A DNA stretch of 64,000 nt, taken from contig CM042560.1 in assembly GCA_023630585.1 (NCBI GenBank), positions 6,732,501-6,796,500 of the forward strand, written 5' to 3'. The translations under genes were made by a program, and so were the position numbers. The notes under the pieces were generated by a model. It was not told where the DNA came from. It saw only the letters and a program-made list of their open reading frames with translations, and did no database searches. Numbering within the stretch: position 1 is the first letter of the stretch; every line of letters starts with the position of its first letter. Origin of the DNA: Cranoglanis bouderius. Lineage: Eukaryota > Chordata > Actinopteri > Siluriformes > Cranoglanididae. Below, piece by piece: positions 11,446-23,159 of the stretch.

Positions 11446-12479
11446 ATAATAAGAAAATATAATACAATATACATGAACTCAAAGGGATGGCATAATTGCC
11501 GTAATATGAGTAAAACTACTTATGAGTTTTGCAAGTTAATCTAACCAATATGAAAGTTATAATTCCTCTGGTAAACTAAGACAGCATTGTCCAAGACAAA
11601 AGAACAGCTGAAATCAGACAAAAAAAGCAAAGAGTATCAAAAAGAACCATATGTCCTCCCCCTGTGGCGGAGAGCGTGATGGAAAGGGTTTATATTGTGT
11701 GATAATTATTAAAACGCCTACATTATGGAACCATAGTAATGGGCCTAACGGGTTTTTCTTTCATGTGGTCATCCTACGGAGAAAACAAGGCCATGTTCTT
11801 GCTTTGTGTTCGTTCCAGCAGTTCGCCTCCTCCTCCTACATGCAGCGTTTATTCCCCAACCATTGTTCCCTGAAGTTTACACACAATAAACAATTATGTG
11901 TGTTGCCCAGAGTGGTCTGCCCAGCCCTGGTTCTCCTCTCACTTGGCTAGAGTTGAAATAAAAATGTTAATTTTGACTTGAGGAGGATTTCAAAGCCGCT
12001 CTTTCGCTGTTTCATCTCAGAGCACATGGCTGCTACGCCGAGACACAGTCATGCAGAAGAGCAAGAAATAGTTTTATTTCATTTCTCCTCTCCTCTCTGC
12101 TGTTCTCTCAAGGATAGAAGAGAGACTGAGACATTAAGGATCCATTATGATATGTGAGCATCATTTAGTTGTGTTTACCTTGATTTGTTTCTGTTAATGG
12201 GGTGCATTGACATGTTCAAGCTGCCATTACTCAGTGTAGACTGCACCTTGTAACAGTTAGTGCAAATGAATGGTTTATGGAACGCAAAGTCAACAAATAA
12301 GATTTTCCACCTAATGTCCAAACAAACACGATTTTGGCTGGCTATTCAACTTCAACTTTAAATAGGCCTGAGTCAGAATAGTTTGACTGAGATAGACTAG
12401 TATAGATAACCATTCAATAATGCAGTATAACAGACATGTACAGTAATGTCAAAACACACAAAAAAGATGTGAGACTAAG
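11446..12479. other. intergenic, possibly unique sequence
   Basis: No repeat family recognised. The part near 11640-12050 has balanced composition and could hold conserved non-coding DNA. Confidence 0.4.
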
Positions 12480-12497
12480 GAAGGAAGGAAGGAAGGA

Positions 12498-12545
<48 letters not shown>

Positions 12546-12824
12546 AACTGTGAAAACCAGGAGAACTACTGCAAAAGTAGTAGACACGACATAACAAGAG
12601 ACTAGACAGAAACAAATGAATGAATGAATGAATGAACTGTGTGAACCAGGAGAACTATTGCAAAACTAGACACAACAAGAATTAGACACTAGGTGCAAAC
12701 AAACAAACAAACAAACAAATAAACAGAAAAATAAAGACTGTGGGAAACAGAAGAACTAAAAGAAAAAGAGACACAAAAACGAACAGAGGCTACAGGAAAC
12801 AAAGAAACAAACCAAAAAAAACAC

Positions 12825-12855
<31 letters not shown>

Positions 12856-12930
12856 ATTAATGAATGAATGAATGAACGAATGAACAAACAAACAAATAAA
12901 TAAATAAATCTGGGAAACAGGAGAACTAGT
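12480..12930. repeat. compound tetranucleotide repeat with a repeated linker
   Basis: Tetranucleotide runs GAAA (12480-12546), AATG (12615-12635), AAAC (12697-12720), GATA (12825-12855) and AAAT/AATG (12858-12908) are separated by a repeated linker of the form CTGTGAAAACCAGGAGAACT, at 12548, 12637, 12738 and 12910. The higher-order unit is about 90-170 bases. Confidence 0.8.
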
Positions 12931-13240
12931 GGAAAACAGCAAGAACTAGAGACTAGAGGAAAAAATAAAAACACTAAGGAATAGTTTGAGGTTTAGGGTA
13001 TTAGATGGAACACGAGTGTATGAATTAGATGAGAACACGGATAAACCTGATCCTCTGTTCCCATTGTAAAATCCCAAGAGTAAGGTTTACAAAAAGAAAA
13101 ACCTGAATGGAATCACATAAAAAGAAGCACTTTTTTGATGAAATAACCTTCTTGCATTTCTATGTATCTAGATGATATGGTGCTTATAGTGATATGGCTC
13201 TTTGTGACACGTGTTATTTCTCTTCCTTCTTTTTCTTTAG

Positions 13241-13360
13241 CTTGCATTAGTGGAGCCCACAGTCCATTCTCTGAGGGTCAGAAGGTCAGTACTACAAAGC
13301 TGCTGGACTTCATTTATGCTCGATACAGGATAAAGGATGAGAAGGCCCAAAAGGAAAAAG
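13241..13360 (+). CDS. candidate coding exon of an unidentified gene
   Basis: A 120-base open segment lies between a strong acceptor (TTCTTTTTCTTTAG, AG 13239-13240) and a donor AAAAAG|GTGTGT. It is symmetrical (phase 1 to phase 1). Read in the only frame that fits, it gives CISGAHSPFSEGQKVSTTKL then LDFIYARYRIKDEKAQKEKG, a well-composed soluble sequence with a charged, probably helical end. I do not recognise the protein. No neighbouring exon in a compatible phase was found, so it may belong to a gene with very long introns, be a relic, or be chance. Confidence 0.35.
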
Positions 13361-13593
13361 GTGTGTGAGATGTTTATTTTACGGAAGGAGTCTCCGGTGT
13401 CAGTGCTTTGTGCCAGTCAGTAGGTTTTCCACCAGAGTAAAGTCTTCAGGAAAGAATCGTTTGTGCTTTGGGATTTCTTGGTAACATGGCAAGCTGCAAT
13501 TTTTCTTCAAGAGGGAAAAACTATTTGTAGCTGTTATAACATAAGTGAAGAATTCCATAAGTGCTTATAAGTAAGTAAGCCTTGAATACCATA

Positions 13594-14130
13594 CAGTACT
13601 GTGCAAAGGTTTTAGGCACATGAAAAGAAATGCTGTAGAGCAAAGATGCCTTCAAAATAATGAAATTATATGTTTCTACATTTAAAAAAAAAATAGAGCA
13701 GTAAACAGTAGTAAATGAAACAAAGTCAATATTTGGTGTGACAAAAAAATTTAAATAAAAATAAAAATAGTAGCCTCCGGTACAATTTGTGCAGTTTTAT
13801 AAGGAAATGAGCCGGTAAGTTTTATTGAGCATCTTGCAGAACCAGCCACAGTTCTTCTGGAGACTTTGACTTTCGAACTCGCTTCTTAATTTGCAGCAAA
13901 ACTCAGCAGCCTTCATTGTGTTTTTTGTCTGAAAAGTGGTCTCTTATGTAATATGCTTTCTTTAATGACATACAAACATTTTTCTGTAATTTTGTGCTAG
14001 AAAACTAATGTTTGGGAATCTAAAATGTTTTTTTGTACTGACTTGATAATGTAGAAGTCATAAAATAAAAAAAACTATAACAAAGTTTGTACTAAAAAAA
14101 TAGGGTGCCTAAAACTTTTGCACAGTACTG
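13594..14130 (+). mobile_element. MITE, copy 1 (CAGTACTGTGCAAA ends)
   Basis: The 537-bp non-coding element has inverted ends CAGTACTGTGCAAAGG and CTTTTGCACAGTACTG, flanked by TA on both sides (13592-13593, 14131-14132). It has the form of a Tc1/mariner-type MITE. Other copies lie at 32543-33128 and 46559-46988. Confidence 0.88.
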
Positions 14131-14132
14131 TA

Positions 14133-15299
14133 CGTCTAGCAAATATATTGTATATCCCTGTGTTTCTCACTACATCTGAACTCTGTTGTTGTGAAATGCT
14201 ATGCCCCTCCTCAGCCCCTGCGTTCTTGCCAGAGCAGCTTTAACCTTCACGCTGTTCATCTAGGCAGCGGCGCTTTGTCTAAATCTCCCACATCAAAGGC
14301 AACATGCAAATGCTGCAGACAGTTGGAGCATTTGATGTTGTCTCTTTTTTTTCCCGCCAGGGTAGGAGCTTATGCTTACTGTGATTAGTGTGTCAGGATG
14401 CAGCAGTGTGTGCGAAAAGCTGAGTAGCTGTGATGCTGGTTGATTAGCTAGCTAACTTCCAAATGCTCAAGAACTAGAATGCATAGTTGGTTTTGAGTGT
14501 TCATATGAAGGAATCTTGGTTAAAGAGCAATTTATTTTACCCATAATGCACTGTGAATGTAGGTTTTAAAGCAGTAGGCAGAGCAAATTATTCAATTACT
14601 TGAATAGGAAAATAGTTTGGCGTTATTCTGAGTAAATTTGCAAACCTCAAGATGTTGTATTGCCCAGTAGAAAACAGCAGGGCAGGCTGTGGTATGTCTG
14701 TTCTTAAAAACATTAATGAATAAAAAAACAACAACAATGTAATTTGTACACTTTTCATAGCTAGCTAGCTAGATAACACATTCAAATGATTATACGCGGT
14801 ATATTATCTACATTACTTTAATGTGTTTAGCGTCCATCTGCCCCTGTAAACATTCGCAAATGACTATTTCTTTGCTAGGAAAAATTCTAGAGAACGCTTC
14901 TCTCAAACACAAGCATTTCAGATGCATCCAAAAAGAAAGCTTGCTTTTTTTTCCCCTTAGAGGTTTGAGATGACAATCATATTAAATATGACGTTTTTCG
15001 TTCTTGTTGAGTGCTCTCTCTCTCTGTCTGTCACTAGCCTTCTGGGTATATAAGTACAGCTGGACTTCACAATTGCGCCTGAGTGGATTTAATATTGACT
15101 GAAAAAGAATTTGATTGATTTGTTGTTGCCACCTTGATGTCTTTTTCAACCAGATCTGATTTCAAGGCCAGGTCTGATTTAACCCATGCATTTTTTTTTA
15201 CCCTACAGGATAGATTACATGTGTATACTGTGTGTGAATGATTACTGTACATGCATACACTGTAAAGTGTGATAAGTAATTAATAAAACACTGTTATGG
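14133..15299. other. intergenic, nothing recognised
   Basis: Contains a short AGCTAGCTAGCTAG run near 14760. Confidence 0.5.
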
Positions 15300-15760
15300 G
15301 TGGTGTAATGCATTATCACCCAATAACATTTGGATATCTGGAAGTAGCAATTTGCCATCATTTGCAATTTTGTATTTATTAATGAAAAGCTTGTCATAGT
15401 TTTTATCCTTTTATAGGTATAATGTTTAATGTTTTGGAATGTCTGAAAAACAAGTTAGTTCTTATCACTAATGTTATTGCAGCTGAAAACAATTACCTCT
15501 CACTGTTACAATGTGCTGACACTGGAGACTCCTTCCAAAAATGCTAATTAAAGATCTCCAAACAGAAAACTTCTCCATGTCAACAGTTGCACACATTTTT
15601 TTAGTTTACATGGAGGGTCTGCCTGGGTTACACTGTTACTATAGAAAAATGATTTAATATATAATATATAAACCTTGCAGTCATGACTATTGTCAGAGCT
15701 GCTGTCATAGGAAATTAATCAACATCTTCTGACCAATCAGAATTGGGAATTTATGGTGTA
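15300..15760. repeat. dispersed repeat family R, copy 2
   Basis: Shares ACAAGTTAGTTCTTATCAC, GTGCTGACACTGGAGACTCC, GGAAATTAATCAACATC and TTCTGACCAATCAGAATT with copy 1. The left end is degraded. Confidence 0.68.
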
Positions 15761-16204
15761 AATAAAGGTGACTAATGAGTACTAATCTGTATACCAGGCA
15801 AGAGTTACAACACAAGTTGATAACACCAAGATGAGATAAACCAGAAAAACAGGTAAGGTTCAGAACCCAAAAAAAAAAACAAAAAAACAGTCATCATGTC
15901 CAGGAATGGTCAGAAATACGAGTTCTCTAAAGGATGCACATGAACATCTTTTCGTAAGTCATAATGTTGCTGGAGCCCGAGTTAATGCTGACTTAAACTT
16001 TTCATCATGGTGTAAGGAAAGGACCACCATGACATTTGGTAATTCTTTACTTTTCCAAATATACCTTTTGCTAGTCACTAATCACATCATTGACACAGAG
16101 GAAGAGAAATACCAAGATATATCAAGCTAGCTACTATAACTGTCATCTGACCGCAAACACTTCATAACTAGAAAATATAAGAAACTATGCAAAGGAAAGC
16201 AGAA

Positions 16205-16525
16205 TGGGAGGATTCATCCTTCTTCCAACCCGCTTATCCTACACAGGGTAACGGAGGAACCTGGGGTCTATCCCAGAGGACTCAGGGTATGGGGCATGGG
16301 ACACCGTGGACTGGGTGCCAACCTATAACAGGGCACAACTGCAAACACCACGGACAATTGGGAAATGCCAATCAGCCTACAGCGTATGTTTTTGCACTGG
16401 GAACCTCTGAAGTACAGGGAGAACATGCAAGCTCTGTGCACACAGGTCAGAGGCAAGATTCGAAAACCCAACCCTGGAGGTGTGAGGCAAAGTGCTAACC
16501 ACTAAGCTACTGTGCTCCCCCTGAC
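16205..16525 (-). mobile_element. tRNA-headed SINE
   Basis: On the minus strand the head reads GCACAGTAGCTTAGTGGTTA (near 16510) and GGGTTGGGTTTTCGAATC (box B region). The body has GAGCTTGCATGTTCTCCC and the 3' part AGGTTCCTCCGTTACCC next to GGATAAGCGGG. The tRNA-like head is degenerate, and this is not a functional tRNA gene. Confidence 0.72.
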
Positions 16526-18111
16526 CCTGAAGATAAAGGGCTTAAATAAGGAAGCAGGAACAATCAATAAAAAGAGTGAGATACGAAGAACCGGAAGCCC
16601 AAATAAGGAAAGCAGACCAAAACAATGCCGTGTATGCTGGCTCAATGGGAACAGAATAAGGGTTGATGTGGCAAGTATTTCAGATATCCAGTGTTTTAAG
16701 GGTTAGTTTATTCATTTATTAATTCTCTTTGAACTCAAGCCAATCAATATGCACTAGAGATATGTGTAAACTCAGGAGTTTGTATATTATCATCACAAAA
16801 GGTGCCGTTTCTTTTGCATCCTTATCAGCCTAGTTATTTTTATTTGTCAGCTACTGTGCGGGTTAGCCACATGAAAGGATAACTTTGCCTGTGGGTAGGA
16901 CTCACACACACATGATTCCTCCTCAGTGCTTGGTCCGTAGGAGGGCTTTTTCGTTCCGCAACGCCGCTGGAACCCTGACACACTCCGTTTGATTGGCGCT
17001 TTAATGTTCTGCAATGCAGAATACATTAACCGTGAGGTTGAGGTGAGGCTGAGCACAGAGGGGAGAATGATGCATTCTGCCGTTTGAAGAAAAGGCACTT
17101 TTTCGTCTTTCAGCTCTGCCTCGGAGAAACGCAGCTAGATCAGCGTCAGTCACATTTGTTCAAACAGCCCTTATTTGCAGAGATATTAAGGCACCTGTTA
17201 GAGAATATAGGGGCTGAGAAACAAGAAGAAAAAGACTGCCCGGATGCTCGGAGGTGCTTGAAAGTGATGACTACATCGTATTACCTATATTGTCCAGGGT
17301 GTCCCCTGCCTCATACCCTGATTTCCCTGGGATAGGCCCCCCATGACCCTGTGTAGGATAAGTGGTACAGAAAATGGATGGATGTACATACTCAGATTTA
17401 TTCCCCCAAAAGAATGTATCCATCAAATCACGTTTTATAAGGGGGAACTTTAGGTTAGATGTGTGTGGTGGTCTGGGAAAACCCATCAGATGTTGCTGTG
17501 GCGAAAAGCAGCATTTCTTACTGTATCCAGGTGAGTGTATGTTTGTACAGCTCTGTGTGGATGTGCACTTGTATGTGTGTGTCTTCTGTTTGTGTGTGTG
17601 TGTTGAGCCACTGCAGTTAAAACAGTCCTCACAACAGCCCTCCAACCGCCACATAGATGAAAAAAAAAAAAAGAAACCCATTTTCAGCTTGACGGACGGC
17701 TTAGCACGTAAAAACCACATTTCTTATACCACCTCGTATGAAGTAGTGCCAGAGAGGAAAAAAATGAGAGAGGATCCATCTTTTCTCTGCTGCTTGAAGA
17801 TTTTCTCAATGCTCACTTCAAAGGACAAACCTGACATTATTCCTGCTGAGACAGTCACAATAAACCTAAAAATGAGAAAACCGAGAATTATTCGGTTTTG
17901 CTTCATGGATATTGAAATTTTAAATATAGGAAGGCAAAGAATAAATGCTTAAATGGAGAGTATAAGATGGGTACATCTTCCTCCTGAACACTGACATTGG
18001 AAGGTTTATTTTTTTCCTCAAACCTCTGTGTTTGTATGTGCATGTTTGAAGGAATGTTTGAGCGTTAAAGCTGTCATTGACGCATTTTCTTGACTGGTAA
18101 TGGAGTAAAAA
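16526..18111. other. intergenic between SINE and Tc1
   Basis: Apart from the SINE fragment at 17285-17400 and a GT-rich run near 17560-17605, no feature is recognised. 16850-17110 is less AT-rich than its surroundings. Confidence 0.45.
17285..17400 (+). mobile_element. 3' fragment of the same SINE family
   Basis: GTCCAGGGTGTCCCCTGCCT through CCCTGTGTAGGATAAGTGG to a GGATGGATG tail matches the reverse complement of the 3' part of the 16205-16525 copy. The tRNA head is missing, so this is a 5'-truncated insertion in opposite orientation. Confidence 0.68.
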
Positions 18112-18328
18112 GAGTGCCCTCAACTAATATTTGCACCCTTGGTAAATATGAGCAAAGATGGATGTGAAAAATTGTCTTCATTGTTTACCCTTTTGATCTT
18201 TTGTTCAAAAAAAAATCGCAAAAATACTCTGCTCTCATGGATATCAAACAATTGCAAATAAAACACAGGCTTATCAAAAAAAATCTTTGTTAAATATAGG
18301 TGTGCAACAATTATTGGCACCCTTTTAG

Positions 18329-19335
18329 TCAATACTTTGTGCTACCTCCCTTTGCCAAGATAACAGCTCTGAGTCTTCTCCTATAATGCCTGATGAGGTT
18401 GGAGAATACATGGCAAGCGATCTGAGACCATTCCTCCATAAAGAATCTCTCCAGATCCTTCAAATTTCGAGGTCCACGCTGGTGGACTCTCCTTTTCAGT
18501 TCACCCCACAGGTTTTCTATGGGGTTCAAGTCAGGGGACTGGGATGGCCATGGCAGGACCTTGATTTTGTGGTCAGTAAACCATTTTTGTGTTAATTTTG
18601 ATGTATGTTTTGGATCATTGTCCTGCTGGAAGATCCAACCATTGCCCATTTTAAGCTTTCTGGCAGAGGCAGTCAGGTTTTCATTTAATATCTGTTGATA
18701 TTTAATAGAGTCCATGATGCCATGTATCCTAACAAAATGTCCAGGTCCTCTGGCAGAAAAACTACCCCAAAACATTAAAGAGCCACCACCATATTTAACT
18801 GTGGGCATGAGGTAGTTTTCCATATGGCTACCTCTCTGTGTGTGCCAAAACCACCTCTGGTGTTTACTGCCAAAAAGCTCTATTTTGGTTTCATCTGACC
18901 ATAGAACCCGATCCCTTTTGAAGTTCCAGTAGTGTCTGGCAAACTGAAGATGCTTGAGTTTGTTTTTGGATGAGAGTAGAGGCTTGAAACCCTTCCAAAC
19001 AACTTGTGGTGATGTAGGTGACTTCGGATTGTAGTTTTGGAAACTTTCTGACCCCAAGACACAACTAACTTCTGCAATTCTTCAGCTTTGATCCTTGGAG
19101 ATTTTTTGGCCACTCGAACCATCCTCTTCACAGTGTGTTGAGACAATATAGACACACGTCCAATTCCAGTTTAATTAATAACATTTCCAGTTGACTGGAG
19201 CTTCTTAATTATTGCCTTGATGGTGGAAATGGGCATTTTCAATGCTTGTGCTATTACCTTATAGCCACTTCCCATTTTGTGAAGTTCAACAACCTTTCAC
19301 TGCACATCACAGCTATATTCCTTGGTCTTACCCAT
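18329..19335 (-). pseudogene. Tc1-like transposase pseudogene in the older IR/DR element
   Basis: On the minus strand the gene begins MGKTKEYS at 19335 and ends ILAKGGSTKY at 18329, close to a normal Tc1 transposase length (about 335 codons). The N-terminal part has two in-frame stops (after CDVQ and after GNVIN). A frame change near 19050 separates the DNA-binding half (VSILSQHTVKRMVRVAKKSP) from the catalytic half. The catalytic half is open from 19057 and keeps WSDETKIELFG, FQQDNDPKHTSK and SPDLNPIENLW, so all three acidic residues are present. Inactive through the N-terminal lesions. Confidence 0.92.
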
Positions 19336-19535
19336 TGTGATGAATGACTAAGGGAATTTGGCCTATGTGTTACCTCATATTTATACCCCTGTGAAACAGG
19401 AAGTCAAGGTTGAACAATTTCCTGTTCCTAGCCACCCAGGCGTACTAGAAAATTGTAAAATATCAATGGGAATATACTTCAAATATATTTTTCTCATATG
19501 AACACATAGGGGTGCCAATAATTGTTGCACACCTA

Positions 19536-21092
19536 CAGCCGTGGCCAAAAGTTTTGAGAATGACACAAATATTAATTTTTACAAAGTCTGCTGCCTCAGT
19601 TTTTATGATGGCAATTTGCATATACTCCAGAATGTTATGAAGAGTGATCAGATGAATTGCAATTAATTTCAAAGTCCCTCTTTGCCATGAAAATGAACTT
19701 AATCCCAAAAAAACATGTCCACTGCATTTCAGCCCTTCCACAAAAGGATCAGCTGACATCATGTCAGTGATTCTCTCGTTAATACAGGTGAGAGTCTTAA
19801 CGAGGACAAGGCTGGAGATCATTCTGTCATGCTGATTGAGTTAGAATAACAGACTGGAAACTTTAAAAGGAGGGTGGTGCTTGAAATTATTGTTCTTCCT
19901 CTGTTAACTATGGTTACCTGCAAGGAAACACGTGCAGCCATCATTGCTTTGCACAAAAAGGGATTCACAGGCAAGGATATTGCTGCTAGTAAGATTGCAC
20001 CTAAATCAACCATTTATCAGATCATCAAGACCTTCAAGGAGAGAGGTTCAACTGTTGTGAAGAAGGTTTCAGGGCACCCGAGAAAGTCCAGCAAGCGCCA
20101 GGACCGTCTCCTAAAGTTGATTCAGCTGCGGGATTGGGGCACCACCAGTGCAGAGCTTGCTCAGGAATGGCAGCAGGCAGGTGTGAGTGCGTCTGCACGC
20201 ACAGTAAGGCGAAGACTTTTGGAGGATGGCCTGGTGTCAAGAAGGGCAGCAAAGAAGTCACTTCTCTCCAGGAAAAACATCAGGGACAGACAGCTATTCT
20301 GCAAAAAGTACAGGGATTGGACTGCTGAGGACTGGGGTAATGTCATTTTCTCTGATGAATCCCCTTTCCGATTGTTTGGGGCATCTGGAGAAAAGCTTGT
20401 CCGGAGAAGAAAAGGTGAGCGCTACCATCAGTCCTGTGTCATGCCAAAAGTAAAGCATCCTGAGACCACTCATGTGTGGGGTTGCTTCTCAGCCAAGGGA
20501 GTGGGCTCACTCACGATTTTGCCTAAGAACACAGCCGTGAATAAAGAATGGTACAAAAACATCCTCAGAGAGCAACTTCTCCCAACCATCCAAGAACAGT
20601 TTGGTGACGAACAATGCCTTTTCCAGCATGATGGGGCACCTTGGCACAAGGCAAAAGTGATAACGAAGTGGCTCGGGGAACAAAACATCGACATTTTGGG
20701 TCCATGGCCAGGAAACTCCCCAGACCTTAATCCCATTGAGAATTTGTGGTCAATCCTCAAGAGGCGGGTGGACAAACAAAACCCCACAAACTCCAAGCAT
20801 TGATTATGCAAGAATGGCCTGCCATCAGTCAGGATGTGGCCCAGAAGTTGATTGACAGCATGCCATGGCGAATTGCAGAGGTCTTGAAAAAGAAGGGTCA
20901 ACACTGCAAATATTGACTCTTTGCATAAACTTCATGTAATTGTCAATAAAAGCCATTGACACTTATGAAATGCTTGTGATTATACTTCAGTAACAGTTAG
21001 TAACATCTGACAAAAAGATCTAAAAACAGTGAAGAAGTAGACTTTGTGAAAATTAATATTTTTGTCATTCTTAAAGCTTTTGGCCATGGCTG
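19536..21092 (+). mobile_element. young Tc1-like transposon inserted in the older element
   Basis: The 1557-bp element has ends CAGCCGTGGCCAAAAG and CTTTTGGCCATGGCTG, which match as inverted repeats with one mismatch, and TA duplications at 19534-19535 and 21093-21094. It sits inside the right inverted repeat of the 18112-21284 element. Removing it restores the sequence ...GCACACCTATATTTAACAAAG, which closely matches the uninterrupted sister copy at about 48155-48172. It carries a nearly intact transposase on the + strand. Confidence 0.95.
19910..20916 (+). pseudogene. Tc1-like transposase with a single frameshift near the end
   Basis: Starting at MVTCKETRAAIIALHKKG (ATG 19910), the frame is open through the helix-turn-helix region (GFTGKDIAASKIAPKSTIYQ), the GHPRKSSKRQD basic linker, and the catalytic residues in FSDESPFRLFG, FQHDGAPWHKAK and NSPDLNPIENLW. 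It stops at 20803. The remaining C-terminus (ALIMQEWPAISQDVAQKLI through GQHCKY, stop TGA 20914-20916) is intact in a neighbouring frame. A small deletion at about 20795 is therefore the only clear lesion. The net shift fits loss of about 10 bases between short AACTCC-like repeats. Full length would be about 335-340 residues, normal for the family. Confidence 0.93.
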
Positions 21093-21517
21093 TATATTTA
21101 ACAAAGATGTTTTTCTTTGGATAAACCTGTGTTGTGTTTGCAATTGTTTGATATCCATGAGAGCATTAGTACCATTACCAATACCAATACCATTGAGTAT
21201 TTTTAGTGATTTTTTTTAACAAAAGATCAAATGTTTAAATAATAAAGACAATTTTTCACAGCCTTCTTTGCTCATATTTACCAACAGTACTTGATTAAAT
21301 CTATAACATTGACCATACTAATCGCTGTTTTGACAAGGTAATCACCAACATTAGAGTTATCCCTAAAGTTAGCTGGCTAGCTTGTTGCTAACACTACTCA
21401 CTATTGTCTTCTAACTAGTTAGTTGCTAAGCTACTCGCTATTGTCCACTGTTGTTGCTGTGCTGCAATTTCAGTCCAGAATGAAGGGTTGAAGTTCACTA
21501 TAGTAGAACAACCCATA

Positions 21518-21720
21518 GTCACTCAGCCCTGTAAGTGTGCTTAAAGTAGCTTTTCATGAGCTTTATGTGCTCTGACACAGCAAACAAAAGACCCGCTTTC
21601 AAGGAGGCGTCCATGTTTTTGTTTTCCACTTTGCACATTGAACTGGCACATTCAACAGTGGGAAATAGCGTTATTGCAACTCGCAAATGACCATTTACAA
21701 GGCAGCACAAACACAGCATA
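21518..21720. repeat. dispersed repeat family S, copy 1
   Basis: CTTAAAGTAGCTTTTCATGA, GCTTTATGTGCTCTGACACAG and ACCATTTACAAGGCAGCAC match the copy at 23160-23625. Non-coding. Confidence 0.55.
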
Positions 21721-23159
21721 ACTACACTACGTTGTAGGACAAGCTAGAAATGACTTCCTGTATGTCTGTACTGTACTAGGCAGCATTTAAATGACTTAAT
21801 AAATCTCAGACGTACGCTGCATCGCCCTCTGACCTATGTTATTTTGCGAGGAGTGGATTGACGTCAGGCATTAGAATGATCCCTTTTACATTGTTGGTCT
21901 GTCGTGTGACAGATTAGGGCCTTTAACACCAGCAATATCAGTAGCAGAACAATGAAGAGCTTTGCTTTGCTCACAGTTCAACTCTGTTTTACCCCTGAAC
22001 TTTGCTGGCGCCATTTGATTTCAAACACAGAATCATGCAGCATTTAGTGGTTCAAAAATTCAAATCAGTCATGGGATTCTCATGCAAACACATAACCCGC
22101 CTATTCTGTTCATGACTTAACAATGAATGTCCCACTAATGGCTTTGCCATGGGGAGTGGATCGAAGTTAGTATTTAACATGTAACTCGCAAGTGTTATTG
22201 TGTTATAAAACATTAAACAATATGCAAATACAAGTCACACAAATTACAGGAGAGTATATGAAACTTTGATATTATGCTGCTTTACAAGAAAAATGTTCAG
22301 GTGTGTAGGATTGAGGCATTTGTAATTTGCATAGAAACAACACTTGGATTTCTTGAAGAACTTTTTAAAAGTATGCATTGACTGCACCACAGTACTTCCA
22401 CCATTTGTAAAAATGCAGGAACGACCTTTAGAAAATCTGTCAGGTCGAGCCCAGGGGACAGGAAAAAAGGAAACCCAGCGCTTCTCTAAACCTGATCCAT
22501 GTCTTCCTCCATTACTGGCACTCATACAGAAGACTGTGTGGTGAACACTACACACATTCCTGTGGCTGAAGGTGGATTTGTTGATACCGGGGACATGGAC
22601 ATCCTCCCAAGAGGATGCGGGATAATAGAGGTGGTATTGAATCCTATACTTTCTAAAGAAATTGTGTCTTCTTTTCAGCTTCTGAGGAATTTCAAGCATT
22701 TTTTTTTGTCCAGCACTCAGCATGTACCTTGCTGGTGTTTGATACGCTTAGCATGCTTCTTAGTAGGGGTGTTCCCCTATTTCTGATAAGAAGCACTCCT
22801 TGATAGTGATGAATGAGCTGATAGTTAATGCAGATGATGATTCAATACAACACAATTTCGAGTTGCTTTGATGCAATGGGATGTGATTGAGTATTGTGCA
22901 AACAATTCAATTCAATTTTTTTTTTTTACAAAAATCCCCGTTCAGACACGCTATTACCATCTGTCCCAAGTGATCTGATTACAACCACTGAGTACAGGTT
23001 TAAACAGGTATAATGAGACCACTTTCAGAGGTATTCAAAGTCCAGGTTCTGGTATTAATATCTATGTCAGGTGATCCAAGTATACACTCTAGATGTAAAC
23101 TTGTATACACCTGGCATTTATATGTCTCAAACGCATCTCCACTGACCACTTCATAATAG
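21721..23159. other. intergenic, nothing recognised
   Basis: Chance frames only, including one of 159 codons on the minus strand at 22244-22723 without family features. Confidence 0.45.

Larger units (their letters stand above)
18112..21284 (-). mobile_element. Tc1-like transposon with long IR/DR ends, split by a second Tc1
   Basis: The left inverted repeat (about 18112-18335) starts GTGCCCTCAACTAATA and carries an inner direct repeat (AATTATTGGCACCC-like, about 18306-18328), the IR/DR layout of fish Tc1 elements with roughly 200-bp ends. The right inverted repeat begins with the inner repeat near 19508 and resumes after an intruding element at 21093, running to TTTGCTCATATTTACC near 21284. 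The extreme right end is degraded. The transposase lies on the minus strand. A sister copy is found at 47024-48343. Confidence 0.88.

Noticed and set aside
17362..17952. 196-codon + strand frame
   Set aside because: It runs through a SINE tail, a GT-rich tract and a poly-A run, with no domain recognised.
22244..22723. 159-codon minus-strand frame
   Set aside because: No domain, no codon bias, and no start or splice context. Probably chance.
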